Shown piece by piece: positions 35,084 to 42,574 of a stretch of DNA of 64,000 nucleotides (position 1 is the first letter of the stretch; each line of letters begins with the position of its first letter). The stretch is from JAFAGX01 sp035623335 (GTDB lineage: Bacteria; Acidobacteriota; Terriglobia; Terriglobales; Acidobacteriaceae). The position numbers were made by a program, and so were the translations under genes. Under the pieces are notes generated by a model, which worked only from the letters and a program-made list of their open reading frames with translations, ran no database searches and was not told the DNA's origin. The stretch is from contig DASPTQ010000009.1 in NCBI GenBank assembly GCA_035623335.1, positions 1 to 64,000 of the forward strand, read 5' to 3'.

Positions 35084-35109
35084 TTTGGCGTTACTCCAAG
35101 GAGCGTAAT
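35084..35109 (+). repeat. Third copy of the repeat, downstream of the AAA ATPase gene
   Basis: TTTGGCGTTAC at 35084-35094 and GCGTAAT at 35103-35109 match the arms of the copies at 33849 and 33904; the middle differs (five mismatches to the nearest copy) but stays self-complementary (TCC with GGA). It begins 14 bases after the ATPase stop codon, so the gene is bracketed. Confidence 0.65.
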
Positions 35110-35271
35110 GGCGCATCGGTACGCGTGGCCTTGCGATCGAGAGTGTGGACTCTGGCGCCTGCTCATGGCAAGGAATCATGTCCAACCCCATAAAATCCAC
35201 GCGATAGGATGCGTGAAGTGTGGTGCGCCTAGAATCCGGTGAGACAGCGTTGCCCCATGTGCCCAAGACTT

Positions 35272-35445
35272 CTAGGGACCTTCGACGATTTTTTGCATGG
35301 CACTGTTGATGTGTTCGAGGGTCACGGCAATCTTTTCCAAAGACTTGTGAATATTCGCCAGTTGTTTCTGGGTTGGCGTTTCCTCTTCACGGCGCTGCTG
35401 GCTGTCGATCCTATCCGCAACTTGGCGGATCGCTGTTTGGGACAT
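35272..35445 (-). CDS. Small coiled-coil protein (57 aa)
   Basis: A short protein, MSQTAIRQVADRIDSQQ..., rich in Glu, Lys and Gln, whose second half (QKQLANIHKSLEKIAVTLEHINSAMQKI) has heptad spacing of Leu/Ile as in a coiled coil. GGGAGGCAATCATC precedes ATG 35445; the frame is open 27 codons further up but without a ribosome site. Function is unknown. It lies between the AAA ATPase cassette and the fluoride island, facing left. Confidence 0.5.
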   Translation of the reverse strand: MSQTAIRQVADRIDSQQRREEETPTQKQLANIHKSLEKIAVTLEHINSAMQKIVEGP

Positions 35446-35635
35446 GATGATTGCCTCCCGTATTTCGCATACTAAACGGCGACCCAATCCCGCACTATGT
35501 CTAAACTTGATTCCCGCACAATACACAGTTTTTCTGTTTCATTCCAAGCTCATACCTAGCGAAGAATTTCGGAAATTCAGCCCCTCTGAGAAACTCCACT
35601 GACAATAGGCGGGAATGTGCTTTCGACCTTCTTGA

Positions 35636-35785
35636 ACCTCTTCATCAGAGGTCAAGAAGTGTCTTCCTGATGACCAGTTGAACCATCTCGACCGAATGGC
35701 AAAGGGCTTCGGACCGAAGGATCGCTGGTTGCTGCTGCAGGTGGCGATGGCAAAGGAGGTGCTCCCCATCGAGCATGATCGATGA
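35636..35785 (+). other. Possible gene remnant before the fluoride island
   Basis: A short open stretch between stops reads KKCLPDDQLNHLDRMAKGFGPKDRWLLLQVAMAKEVLPIEHD, with protein-like composition but no usable start codon. It may be the tail of a lost gene. The family is not recognised. Confidence 0.25.
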
Positions 35786-35807
35786 CGGGGTAGTCGTCCT
35801 CGATTAC

Positions 35808-35835
35808 TTGCTGAGGATCTTCAATCCGCTATAAT
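35808..35835 (+). promoter_or_regulatory. Sigma70-like promoter of the antiporter transcript
   Basis: TTGCTG (35808-35813), a 16-base spacer and a perfect TATAAT (35830-35835) predict a start near 35842, a few bases before the first paired base of the fluoride riboswitch at 35851. The fit of promoter and aptamer supports both calls. Confidence 0.75.
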
Positions 35836-35847
35836 GAGCACAGTCTC

Positions 35848-35938
35848 AACGGTGAAGGAGTTCACCGCTAACCGCTGTCCCACCTTCGAGCCGGAACAGC
35901 TGATGACTCCTGACAAGCGGTCCTTGTCGCGGAGTCAT
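35848..35938 (+). promoter_or_regulatory. Fluoride (crcB) riboswitch 1, upstream of Kef-type antiporter
   Basis: The aptamer shows P1 as GGTGA (35851-35855) with TCACC (35862-35866), the conserved GCTAACCGC joining strand, a second stem CGCTG/CAGC, and the invariant GCTGATGACTCCTGAC end. Loop bases GGAGT (35857-35861) can pair with ACTCC (35906-35910), which is the fluoride-site pseudoknot. Downstream, ATGACTCC (35903-35910) can instead pair with GGAGTCAT (35931-35938), stacked on GACAAG/CTTGTC, so the off-state hairpin would take away the pseudoknot strand. It stands 50 bases ahead of the antiporter start. All bases cited are seen; the fluoride response is from knowledge of this RNA class. 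Confidence 0.93.
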
Positions 35939-35986
35939 AGCCACGGCAAGCACCCAGATAAGTCCAGAAGTCGAGGTATTGCCGCA

Positions 35987-37201
35987 ATGCAGAGCATCTG
36001 GGGTTTGGCCTCTTTGTGGGTAGGTTTGGCGCTGATCGCCACTCTTCTTGCCATTTGGTTTAAGATCTCCACGGCTCTGACCGAGATTGTCGTAGGCACG
36101 GTGGCGCAGCTGGTCGTCGGTGCGTTCATTGTCCAGGGAGGCCTCGGAGCCAAGAGCGAGTGGATTACCTTCCTGGCCGGCACCGGCGCAATCGTTCTTA
36201 CGTTTCTTGCCGGTGCGGAGCTGGATCCCCTGATCTTTCGCACCAAGTGGAAAGAAGCGACGGTGGTTGGACTGGTGGGATTCTTCGGTCCTTTCCTGGG
36301 TTGCACGGCCATCGCTCACTATGTCCTCCATTGGACCGTGCGCTCGAGCTGGTTAGCGGGGGTGGCTCTCTCCACGACGTCGGTGGCCGTGGTGTACGCC
36401 GTGATGTTGGAGCTCGGGTTCAACGCCACCGATTTCGGGAAAGCGATACTGGCGGCGTGTTTTGTAAACGATCTGGGTACCGTGATCGCTCTGGGCTTGA
36501 TCTTCTCTCCGTTTACCACCAAAACTCTGATCTTCGTCGGCAGCAGCGCGCTCATCTTTGGAGTGTTGCCGTTCCTGACTCCTTGGTTCTTTAGGATCTA
36601 TGGCGGGCGCGTTTCCGAACTTGAAGCCAAATATCTGCTCTTCGTTCTCTTCGCCATGGGAGGTTTGGCGGTCTGGTCGGGAAGCGAAGCTGTACTGCCC
36701 GCGTACATCATTGGAATGGTATTGGCAGGCACGGTTGGCAAAGACCACGTCCTGATCCGACGACTGCGTACGCTGACCTTCGGCTTGCTGACACCCTTTT
36801 ATTTCATTCGGGCTGGATCGTTCGTTTCGGTTCCGGCGTTGAGGGCGGCACCCTTGGTATTCCTCGTTCTGTTCTTGGCGAAGATGCTCTCCAAAGTGAT
36901 CGGCTTGCTTCCCACGGTGAAGGCGTTTCAGTACGAGCGCGAGGAAGGGTTGTATTTCACGCTCATGATGTCCACCGGTTTGACCTTTGGAACCATCTCC
37001 TCACTGTTTGGGTTGAACCACGGCATTATTGATCAGCGACAATATTCTCACCTGGTCGCCACCGTGATTGGCAGTGCCGTGATTCCGACCATGATTGCGA
37101 ATGCCTGGTTCATGCCCAGGCACCTATTGTCGAAGTCCAGGCACAATGGCCCTGCAGTTTCCCAAGCCGCTACCCTAAGCACGGAAGGAGAAACTCCATG
37201 A
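35987..37201 (+). CDS. Kef-type (CPA2-like) cation:proton antiporter
   Basis: About 404 aa with twelve or so membrane helices. It has the antiporter core FLAGAELDPLIF, STTSVAVVYAVMLELGF and the ion-site Asn-Asp in AACFVNDLGTVIALG, then LPAYIIGMVLAG and FYFIRAGSFVSVPAL. There is no C-terminal TrkA-N domain, so it is shorter than KefC. The frame is open to 35834, but that region is the -10 box and riboswitch, so ATG 35987 with GAGG upstream is taken. Sodium/proton antiporters are a recognised group of fluoride-riboswitch targets; this one likely offsets acid load or moves fluoride-linked ions. Its stop overlaps the next start by four bases. Confidence 0.88.
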   Translation: MQSIWGLASLWVGLALIATLLAIWFKISTALTEIVVGTVAQLVVGAFIVQGGLGAKSEWITFLAGTGAIVLTFLAGAELDPLIFRTKWKEATVVGLVGFFGPFLGCTAIAHYVLHWTVRSSWLAGVALSTTSVAVVYAVMLELGFNATDFGKAILAACFVNDLGTVIALGLIFSPFTTKTLIFVGSSALIFGVLPFLTPWFFRIYGGRVSELEAKYLLFVLFAMGGLAVWSGSEAVLPAYIIGMVLAGTVGKDHVLIRRLRTLTFGLLTPFYFIRAGSFVSVPALRAAPLVFLVLFLAKMLSKVIGLLPTVKAFQYEREEGLYFTLMMSTGLTFGTISSLFGLNHGIIDQRQYSHLVATVIGSAVIPTMIANAWFMPRHLLSKSRHNGPAVSQAATLSTEGETP

Positions 37202-37638
37202 CCGGGAGACGACACAACGTGCACTTTCGACGGATGCTGATTGGCTATGACGGCTCCCCGCAGTCGGAAAAGGCAGTGGAGATCGCGTTCTCTCTTGCTC
37301 AATGCGTCGATTCAAGCGTCTTGGTCTTGGCGGTGGCAAGGCCTCCGGAGCCTGCGACCTCTGTCGAACTGGAGGCTGTGCTGGACGACGCGAGGGAGCA
37401 CTTCCAGGAAGGATTCAAGAAGATTTTGGAGAAGGCTCGCGCGCACGACCTGAATGTGAAGACAGACATGGCCGTGGGACATCCGGGAGAACAGATTATT
37501 CATCGTGCGGAAAAGGACGGAATTGATCTCATCATTCTGGGCCGTCGAGGCCGATCGATGATTTCGAGAATGATGTTGGGTTCGGTCTCAGAACGTGTCC
37601 TTCGGTACGCGCATTGTCCGGTCATGGTCGTGCACTGA
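37198..37638 (+). CDS. Universal stress protein (UspA family), ATP-binding type
   Basis: The 146-aa protein begins RMLIGYDGSPQSEKAVEIA and has the ATP motif G-2x-G-9x-G-S in LGRRGRSMISRMMLGSVSERV, so it is an ATP-binding Usp. It overlaps the antiporter gene by ATGA and so shares the riboswitch. It is a paralogue of the Usp at 38560: both carry LVLAVARPPEP followed by VLDDARE or VLDAARE. A role in modulating the antiporter under fluoride stress is inferred from context only. Confidence 0.9.
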   Translation: MTGRRHNVHFRRMLIGYDGSPQSEKAVEIAFSLAQCVDSSVLVLAVARPPEPATSVELEAVLDDAREHFQEGFKKILEKARAHDLNVKTDMAVGHPGEQIIHRAEKDGIDLIILGRRGRSMISRMMLGSVSERVLRYAHCPVMVVH

Positions 37639-37745
37639 CTTGGCGAGGCGTCGCAGATATAGCGAACATGCTGACGGAGTTCGTCACCTTTGAGGAGTCG
37701 GCCGCTCTTCCTTCTGAATCGAAAAGGATGGTAGTACGGTAGGTT

Positions 37746-38522
37746 GTGTCGGCTCGGGTTGAGGACATGCCCACAGAGACGGGAAATTTTGTTTTTGGTC
37801 GTGAGGAGGAACAGCGCGCACTGCATCAACGCTTGCGCGAGAAAAAATCTTTCCTTCTCCACGGGCCAACCGGAGTTGGCAAGACGTTGCTGTTTCGTAG
37901 CCTGCTCGAGCAGACGCCTGCGGTTCTTTATTGCGATTCCTCGGCCAGCACGCAGGTTGTCTTTCGCTCTGTGGCGAGGGCTTTATTGGAAAAAGGCGCT
38001 CCCCGCATCCAACGAATCTGCCGCAACCAGGATGGCATCCGAGCGAGATCCGCCGTCTCTCTCAAGGGCATCGTGATGGATGCCCTGCGAGATGGCAGCC
38101 ACTCGATTGTCCTTGATCACCTACATCGACCATCCCAAGCTTTCGCCGCGGCGGTTCGGGAGATCATCGGGTGGTGCTCCACACCGGTTATCGCGGTCGC
38201 GCAGTCGAGTCATATGGAAGACACGGGGTATCTCCAGCCCTTGTATTCCGATCGACAGGAAAGGTATGAATTGAAAAACTTCGAGCGGGTTGCTGCCGAA
38301 CGTTTCGCTCAAGCAATGGTCCAACGCGCTGACCTGTCGGCTGCGAATATCAAGGAATTCCTTGGCAAGGTTCTGGAGCTAAGTCAAGGAAACCCGGGAG
38401 CGATTCTCTCCCTGCTCGAGATGGCCAAATACCCGAAATACCGCAGCCACGAGTACATCAAGATTTCGCCGCTTTACATCGATTTCCGCATGAGTTGGTC
38501 GCCTGCGGTTCGGAGCCGTTGA
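37746..38522 (+). CDS. AAA-type ATPase of unknown role inside the fluoride island
   Basis: About 258 aa. VFGREEEQRALHQRL leads into Walker A FLLHGPTGVGKTLLF, then HSIVLDHLHRPS in the Walker B place, TPVIAVAQSS in the sensor place and a helical end LELSQGNPGAILSLLEMA like the lid of STAND/orc-type ATPases. It lacks any effector domain. It follows the Usp gene by about 100 bases and probably reads from the same transcript. GTG 37746 is used; ATG 37767 is possible. The function is unknown. Confidence 0.7.
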   Translation: MSARVEDMPTETGNFVFGREEEQRALHQRLREKKSFLLHGPTGVGKTLLFRSLLEQTPAVLYCDSSASTQVVFRSVARALLEKGAPRIQRICRNQDGIRARSAVSLKGIVMDALRDGSHSIVLDHLHRPSQAFAAAVREIIGWCSTPVIAVAQSSHMEDTGYLQPLYSDRQERYELKNFERVAAERFAQAMVQRADLSAANIKEFLGKVLELSQGNPGAILSLLEMAKYPKYRSHEYIKISPLYIDFRMSWSPAVRSR

Positions 38523-38559
38523 ATGGGACAATTCGACAGTCGCAGTACCCAACACAAGC

Positions 38560-38997
38560 CTATTTCGTTACCATGACCGGGCAGGGAGCGTGACTGAGCA
38601 CGTGCTGCGCGATCGATCCCAAGGTTTGCCGTTCACGGCTCGACATTCCCCGGTGTCCCACCACGATCAAATCCACTCGATCCTCTCGAGCTTTGCGAAG
38701 GATTTCTTCGGCAGGGTGGCCCTGCGTCACCTGAGTTTCGATCTCGATTCTCTCGTGTCCTACACGGCGCCGAAGGCGTGTCAGTGTTCGTTCCAACTGC
38801 TCGCGGGCGGCGTCGAGTACATTCGCACCGCTCGAAGGTTCCGGCTCAGGGGGACGCGCCACCGCGAGTACCAGCAGTCTGCCCTCGCTGCTGTTACCCA
38901 GAGCGATTGCCATCTCCAAAGCCCTCTCACATTCGACCGAGCCGTCGTAGCCAACAAGAATTCGGCGGAGCTGTCCGTTGATCCACACGTTTGTCAT
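38560..38997 (-). CDS. Universal stress protein (UspA family) under its own fluoride riboswitch
   Basis: The 145-aa protein has RRILVGYDGSVECERALEMA at the start and the ATP-binding motif GHRGMSSRERQTLGSIAQHV near the end. GAGGTGAAGTC precedes ATG 38997. It is convergent with the ATPase gene and is the only gene downstream of riboswitch 2, so a single Usp seems to be induced on its own. It resembles the Usp at 37198 and may be its partner in a heterodimer (inference). Confidence 0.92.
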   Translation of the reverse strand: MTNVWINGQLRRILVGYDGSVECERALEMAIALGNSSEGRLLVLAVARPPEPEPSSGANVLDAAREQLERTLTRLRRRVGHERIEIETQVTQGHPAEEILRKAREDRVDLIVVGHRGMSSRERQTLGSIAQHVLSHAPCPVMVTK

Positions 38998-39042
38998 GAC
39001 TTCACCTCTTCACTCGGATCTATGGGATTGCTTGGCAGGGCG

Positions 39043-39131
39043 TGACTCCCGAGACAAGAACCCTCTTGTCAGGAGTCATCAGCCACCCGGCCCAAAGGCA
39101 GGATCAGCGGTTAACGGTGAACTCCTTCACC
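39043..39131 (-). promoter_or_regulatory. Fluoride (crcB) riboswitch 2, upstream of UspA
   Basis: On the minus strand the aptamer runs from GGTGA (39131 end) to ACTCCTGAC (39068). It has GGTGA/TCACC, GTTAACCGCTG, a variable stem and GGCTGATGACTCCTGAC, with loop GGAGT able to pair with ACTCC. It is close to a copy of riboswitch 1: 27 of the first 28 bases agree. The platform is the same too: TGACTCC with GGAGTCA and GACAAG with CTTGTC (39043-39078) form the competing hairpin. The next gene on this strand is the Usp at 38997. Confidence 0.93.
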
Positions 39132-39145
39132 GGAATGACAGATTC

Positions 39146-39173
39146 AGTTTACTTCCTGGCTGAGCTAAGTCAA
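39146..39173 (-). promoter_or_regulatory. Sigma70-like promoter of the riboswitch-2 transcript
   Basis: On the minus strand TTGACT (39173-39168), 16 bases, then TAAACT (39151-39146) predict a start near 39139, just ahead of the aptamer's first paired base at 39131. Confidence 0.65.
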
Positions 39174-39305
39174 GCTGGTGCCTCTCGCTCAACACATCGG
39201 TGGAGGAATGGCTGTCTCTCATGGTGACGTTGGTTGTTACTCTTCTAGTGTGGGTTGGGCCACTCAAGAGATGGACCGATGGGGTGCCATCATCAGCGAT
39301 GACAA

Positions 39306-39335
39306 TTGACTTCATGCCTCTCCGGTTGCCATAAT
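39306..39335 (+). promoter_or_regulatory. Sigma70-like promoter of the dynamin/CrcB transcript
   Basis: TTGACT (39306-39311), an 18-base spacer and CATAAT (39330-39335) predict a start at about 39342, the first base of riboswitch 3. It is back to back with the riboswitch-2 promoter, 130 bases away. Confidence 0.68.
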
Positions 39336-39341
39336 TTCCTT

Positions 39342-39419
39342 GGGTGTTGGAGTTCACCTTTAACCGCCCGCACGGGCAGATGACTCCTACAAAGAAGAAG
39401 GAATTCTCTTGGTAGGGGT
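39342..39419 (+). promoter_or_regulatory. Fluoride (crcB) riboswitch 3, upstream of the dynamin/CrcB operon
   Basis: The aptamer (39342-39390) has GGTG (39343-39346) pairing with CACC (39355-39358), the strand TTTAACCGC, a compact stem GCCCG-CAC-GGGC and the ending AGATGACTCCTAC. The loop GGAGT (39349-39353) can pair with ACTCC (39383-39387). Downstream, GTAGGGGT (39412-39419) is complementary to ACTCCTAC (39383-39390) with one G-T, so the same competing-hairpin logic is used with different bases. It leads to the dynamin-like gene at 39509 and through it to crcB. Confidence 0.92.
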
Positions 39420-39508
39420 TCATTTGTGAGTGTTCCCTCCCCCTTCCGATTGCAAGAGATTCCTGAGCACAAGTACAGCCAAAGGCGTTCGTGTCAACGG
39501 GAGCGTTC

Positions 39509-41566
39509 ATGGCACAGGAGTCCCTCAATTTGAACCACGCTCGGCGGCTATCGGTCACGTGTCGGCACATCGACAAGCTGCTGGCCGACATGGAGAGCGC
39601 GGTCCGTGTCGCCGATTCAAAGCGGGCATTCCCCGAGTACGTCCCCGACGTCACACCGCTGCAAAGACAAAGGATTGAAGACTATATCGCTCGCATCCGC
39701 TCTCGATTGGCTCGCATACTGGATGGTCAGGGCATTGAGCAGCCTGCGCCTGGGATTCCTGTCAGCCGGTCGCTCCATACGATTCTGACATTCATCGGGA
39801 TTGCCGCCGAGGAATTGCAGCCAAAATATATGCGCGGCTATGGTGAGATTCCGCCGGCAGCTGCGGTCGAACTGAATGGGATCGCCGCTGAGCTTTTCAG
39901 TCTCACCCATGAGCTGGATCAGTACATTGGGTACAGAGGTGGCGAGAACCTCGAGGAAAGTTTGCGGCAATTGGAGCGTGGCGGGAACAAGGTAGCTCTG
40001 CTCAAGAAACTTGAGGCGATCATCAGCGAACAAGGGTTGGTGGAGTTTCGCGCCGGGGTCTCCATGATTCTCGACCGGTTCGCCGACAACAGCTACGAGA
40101 TTGCTGTCTTTGGACGGCTTAGTTCGGGCAAATCGTCACTGTTGAATGCAGCCCTGGAGACAAACTTGTTACCGGTCGGTGTCACTCCCATCACTGCGGT
40201 TCCCACTCGCATCGCTTACGGAGAGATTCCAGCCGTAAACGTGTGGTTCGCCAATCGACCACCGGAACAGTTTGAGACTTCGCGACTGGCAGAGTTTGTC
40301 ACCGAGCAGGGCAACCCAGGAAACGAAAAGCACGTCACGCGGGTCGTCCTTCACATGTCATCACCACGGCTGCGGGACGGCATCACTTTTGTGGACACGC
40401 CGGGTCTGGGTTCTTTGGCGACTCGCGGGGCCGCGGAGACGCTGGCCTACCTGCCCCGCTGCGATCTGGGGGTGGTTCTCATCGACGCGGGTTCGGCTCT
40501 AACAGCGGATGACCTAAAAACCGTACAGACACTTTACGCAGCTGGCATTCCTGCGAACATTCTGGTGAGCAAGGCTGATCTTCTATCCGCAAACGATCGT
40601 CACCAAGTGATCGAATATGTGAAGAGCCACCTCCGGTCGGAACTCAACCTGGAGACGCAGGTGCATGCCGTGAGTGCAATGGCAGCGGCCAAGGATCTAT
40701 TGACGCAATGGTTTGAGAAGGACATTGCCCCTCTTTACAGCCAGAGTCAGGAATTAAAACAGCGGTCCACCCAGCGAAAAGTGGGAGCCTTGCTGCAATC
40801 GATCGAGGTATCCCTCGAGGGGCGCCTACGGCAGAACAAAGAGCAACCAGCGATCACGGCGGAGAGGCTTCGTGAGCTTGATGCTCGCCTACGACAGGCG
40901 GGCGGCAAGGCGCAGGAAGCGCGCGCGGCCGTCAGGCGGATTGCGAACGAGATCGGCAACTTGAGTTCTCCGGCGCTGACCAAGGCTGCGGCTGGTTTGA
41001 TGGACCGTGGGAATCATGACGGCAAGGAGACCGACAGGGAACAACTTGTTCTCGACGTGGTGAACCAAATAGTCCGGGAAGAAAGCAAGCATTTGTGGGA
41101 TGTTGTTTCGGCCCTTGGCGAGGAACTCCACCAGACGTTGCAAGGGGCTGCGGACATGTTAAGCCTAGCTGATGCTCCCACCGCGGAGGAATTCTCTTCC
41201 TATTTGCGTGAAATGCCGGTGTTTGACCCCGGACGGATCCCCGTACGCATGACGCATTCGGCGATGGTCTCTTTTCTGGGACGTAGGTTCGCCGAGCGTT
41301 GGACCGCCTGGAGATTAGCCAGATTCATAGGGCCAGACATGGAGCGTGCTCTCGGCGCGTATTCCCAACTGGTCGGCGATTGGTCCGATAGGATGGTGGG
41401 TCGGATGCAGCGCCAGTTTGATGCCTATGCCAACAGTTATCGCGCGCTCGTGGAGCGATTGGCGGTCCCAAGCCAGTTGTCGAGCGACCAGGAACAGGCG
41501 ATCCTTAGATGTTTGAACTCTTTGCGGCGAGAACAGGCGAAAGAACCAGTGCCGGCAGCTTCCTAG
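39509..41566 (+). CDS. Dynamin-like GTPase 1 of the fluoride operon
   Basis: A 685-aa large GTPase. A helical N-terminal part of about 190 residues precedes the GTPase domain: P-loop GRLSSGKS (202-209), switch I region LPVGVTPITAVPT (221-233), G3 DTPG (296-299) and G4 SKAD (354-357). The C-terminal 300 residues are mainly helical (stalk-like, with EGRLRQNKEQPAITAERLRELDARLRQAGGKAQEARAAV), with a hydrophobic paddle-like patch missing or weak. Bacterial dynamin-like proteins bind and fuse or repair membranes. GGGAG before ATG 39509 sets the start; a GTG at 39491 is weaker. It is the first gene after riboswitch 3 and is 58 bases ahead of crcB. Confidence 0.88.
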   Translation: MAQESLNLNHARRLSVTCRHIDKLLADMESAVRVADSKRAFPEYVPDVTPLQRQRIEDYIARIRSRLARILDGQGIEQPAPGIPVSRSLHTILTFIGIAAEELQPKYMRGYGEIPPAAAVELNGIAAELFSLTHELDQYIGYRGGENLEESLRQLERGGNKVALLKKLEAIISEQGLVEFRAGVSMILDRFADNSYEIAVFGRLSSGKSSLLNAALETNLLPVGVTPITAVPTRIAYGEIPAVNVWFANRPPEQFETSRLAEFVTEQGNPGNEKHVTRVVLHMSSPRLRDGITFVDTPGLGSLATRGAAETLAYLPRCDLGVVLIDAGSALTADDLKTVQTLYAAGIPANILVSKADLLSANDRHQVIEYVKSHLRSELNLETQVHAVSAMAAAKDLLTQWFEKDIAPLYSQSQELKQRSTQRKVGALLQSIEVSLEGRLRQNKEQPAITAERLRELDARLRQAGGKAQEARAAVRRIANEIGNLSSPALTKAAAGLMDRGNHDGKETDREQLVLDVVNQIVREESKHLWDVVSALGEELHQTLQGAADMLSLADAPTAEEFSSYLREMPVFDPGRIPVRMTHSAMVSFLGRRFAERWTAWRLARFIGPDMERALGAYSQLVGDWSDRMVGRMQRQFDAYANSYRALVERLAVPSQLSSDQEQAILRCLNSLRREQAKEPVPAAS

Positions 41567-41624
41567 AAAGCGGTGGTCACGAGGTCAGGAGTCAAGCTGC
41601 AGCTGGAGAAAGGAACACGACGTC

Positions 41625-42002
41625 TTGCTCAAGTACTTTGTGGTTGGAATCGGAGGAGGTGTGGGCTCCATTTTGCGATTTTGGCTCGGAAGCTACATTG
41701 GCGGCAGGCTAGGCAGCCGATTTCCGTACGGCACGTTTGTGATCAATGTTACGGGCTCGTTCCTGATCGGTTTGGTGCTCACGATATTGGCCGAAAGGAC
41801 ACAATGGAGTCCGAACTGGAGATACCTGATTCCCATAGGGTTCATTGGCGGATACACAACCTTCTCGACGTTCGAGTATGAGACACTTCGTCTCGTTCAG
41901 GACGGCCAAATGGTGACTGCGATGCTCAACATCACTATGAGCGTAACGGTTGGGTTCGCTGGTGTCTGGGCTGGCATGGTAGCCGGGAGGTCCATCCCAT
42001 GA
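41625..42002 (+). CDS. crcB: CrcB/Fluc fluoride channel
   Basis: The 125-aa four-helix protein has all Fluc marks: GIGGGVGSILRFWLG, FPYGTFVINVTGSFLIG with the pore asparagine, and IGFIGGYTTFSTFEYET with the phenylalanine box. Fluc works as an antiparallel dimer that lets fluoride leave the cell. TTG 41625 (MLKYFVVGIGG) is the family start, with AAGGA ten bases before it; GTG 41640 would cut into the first helix. Its stop overlaps the next ATG by four bases. Its presence confirms that the leader at 39342 is a fluoride riboswitch. Confidence 0.97.
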   Translation: MLKYFVVGIGGGVGSILRFWLGSYIGGRLGSRFPYGTFVINVTGSFLIGLVLTILAERTQWSPNWRYLIPIGFIGGYTTFSTFEYETLRLVQDGQMVTAMLNITMSVTVGFAGVWAGMVAGRSIP

Positions 42003-42559
42003 AGTCCGATGCCGTCGCATGCAAGCTCACCGTGAGTCAGGCCCTGGCCAGGAGTGCATGTCCGATCTGTGGAGTGCTTAAGGAGTTTCAGTCGGCTTTG
42101 GCGGACAAAATTCAGATGGCTGGGAACCTGCGCTTGTGCAACTTCCATACCTGGCTGCTGGCGCGAGGGGCGCCGGCGGAAGGCGTGGTGGCCTTCTACT
42201 TGAAGATGCTCGATAGATCGTCGAGGACCAAAGTGGGGCCCTCAGAGTGCGACTTCTGCCGCCGGACTCTGGAAGAGGAGAAGGCTCGACTGCACGAGCT
42301 CGTCCAGCACATGCAGCGGGCCCTGTTTCTCGAGTCGATGAAGAGCCAGGTTAGTCTCTGCCTCGATCACGCCCATAAGCTCGAGCAATGTGCACCTTTG
42401 AAACTGCGGCCCGTAATCAGCGAAATCGTCGAGCGCACTCGTTCCGAGCTGAAACAAGAACTGGGCGCCTTTCTGGAGCAAGCGGTGCGGGGAAATCATG
42501 CGGGTGGTGGAATACTCGGTCGTGCGGCTGAATTCCTGGTCAGTCAGCGAGGACTTTGA
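41999..42559 (+). CDS. Protein with two repeated CxxC/CxxH zinc sites, unknown function
   Basis: The 186-aa protein has two like-built metal sites: C21-x2-C24 with C47-x2-H50 (CPIC, CNFH), and C84-x2-C87 with C121-x2-H124 (CDFC, CLDH). Between and after them are long amphipathic helices (EEEKARLHELVQHMQRALFLESMK, EIVERTRSELKQELGAFLEQAV). This resembles DUF6062-like zinc proteins, but I cannot name the family with confidence. It is translationally coupled to crcB. A zinc-dependent adaptor or regulator in the fluoride response is possible. Confidence 0.7.
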   Translation: MKSDAVACKLTVSQALARSACPICGVLKEFQSALADKIQMAGNLRLCNFHTWLLARGAPAEGVVAFYLKMLDRSSRTKVGPSECDFCRRTLEEEKARLHELVQHMQRALFLESMKSQVSLCLDHAHKLEQCAPLKLRPVISEIVERTRSELKQELGAFLEQAVRGNHAGGGILGRAAEFLVSQRGL

Positions 42560-42574
42560 ACGCAAGGAGGGAAA

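Noticed and set aside
35834..35986. Longer antiporter start
   Set aside because: The extra codons translate the -10 box and the fluoride riboswitch, so they cannot be coding in the normal way.
41567..41624. A fourth fluoride riboswitch directly before crcB
   Set aside because: AGGAGTCA occurs at 41588, but there is no P1 helix, no AACCGC strand and no room for an aptamer.
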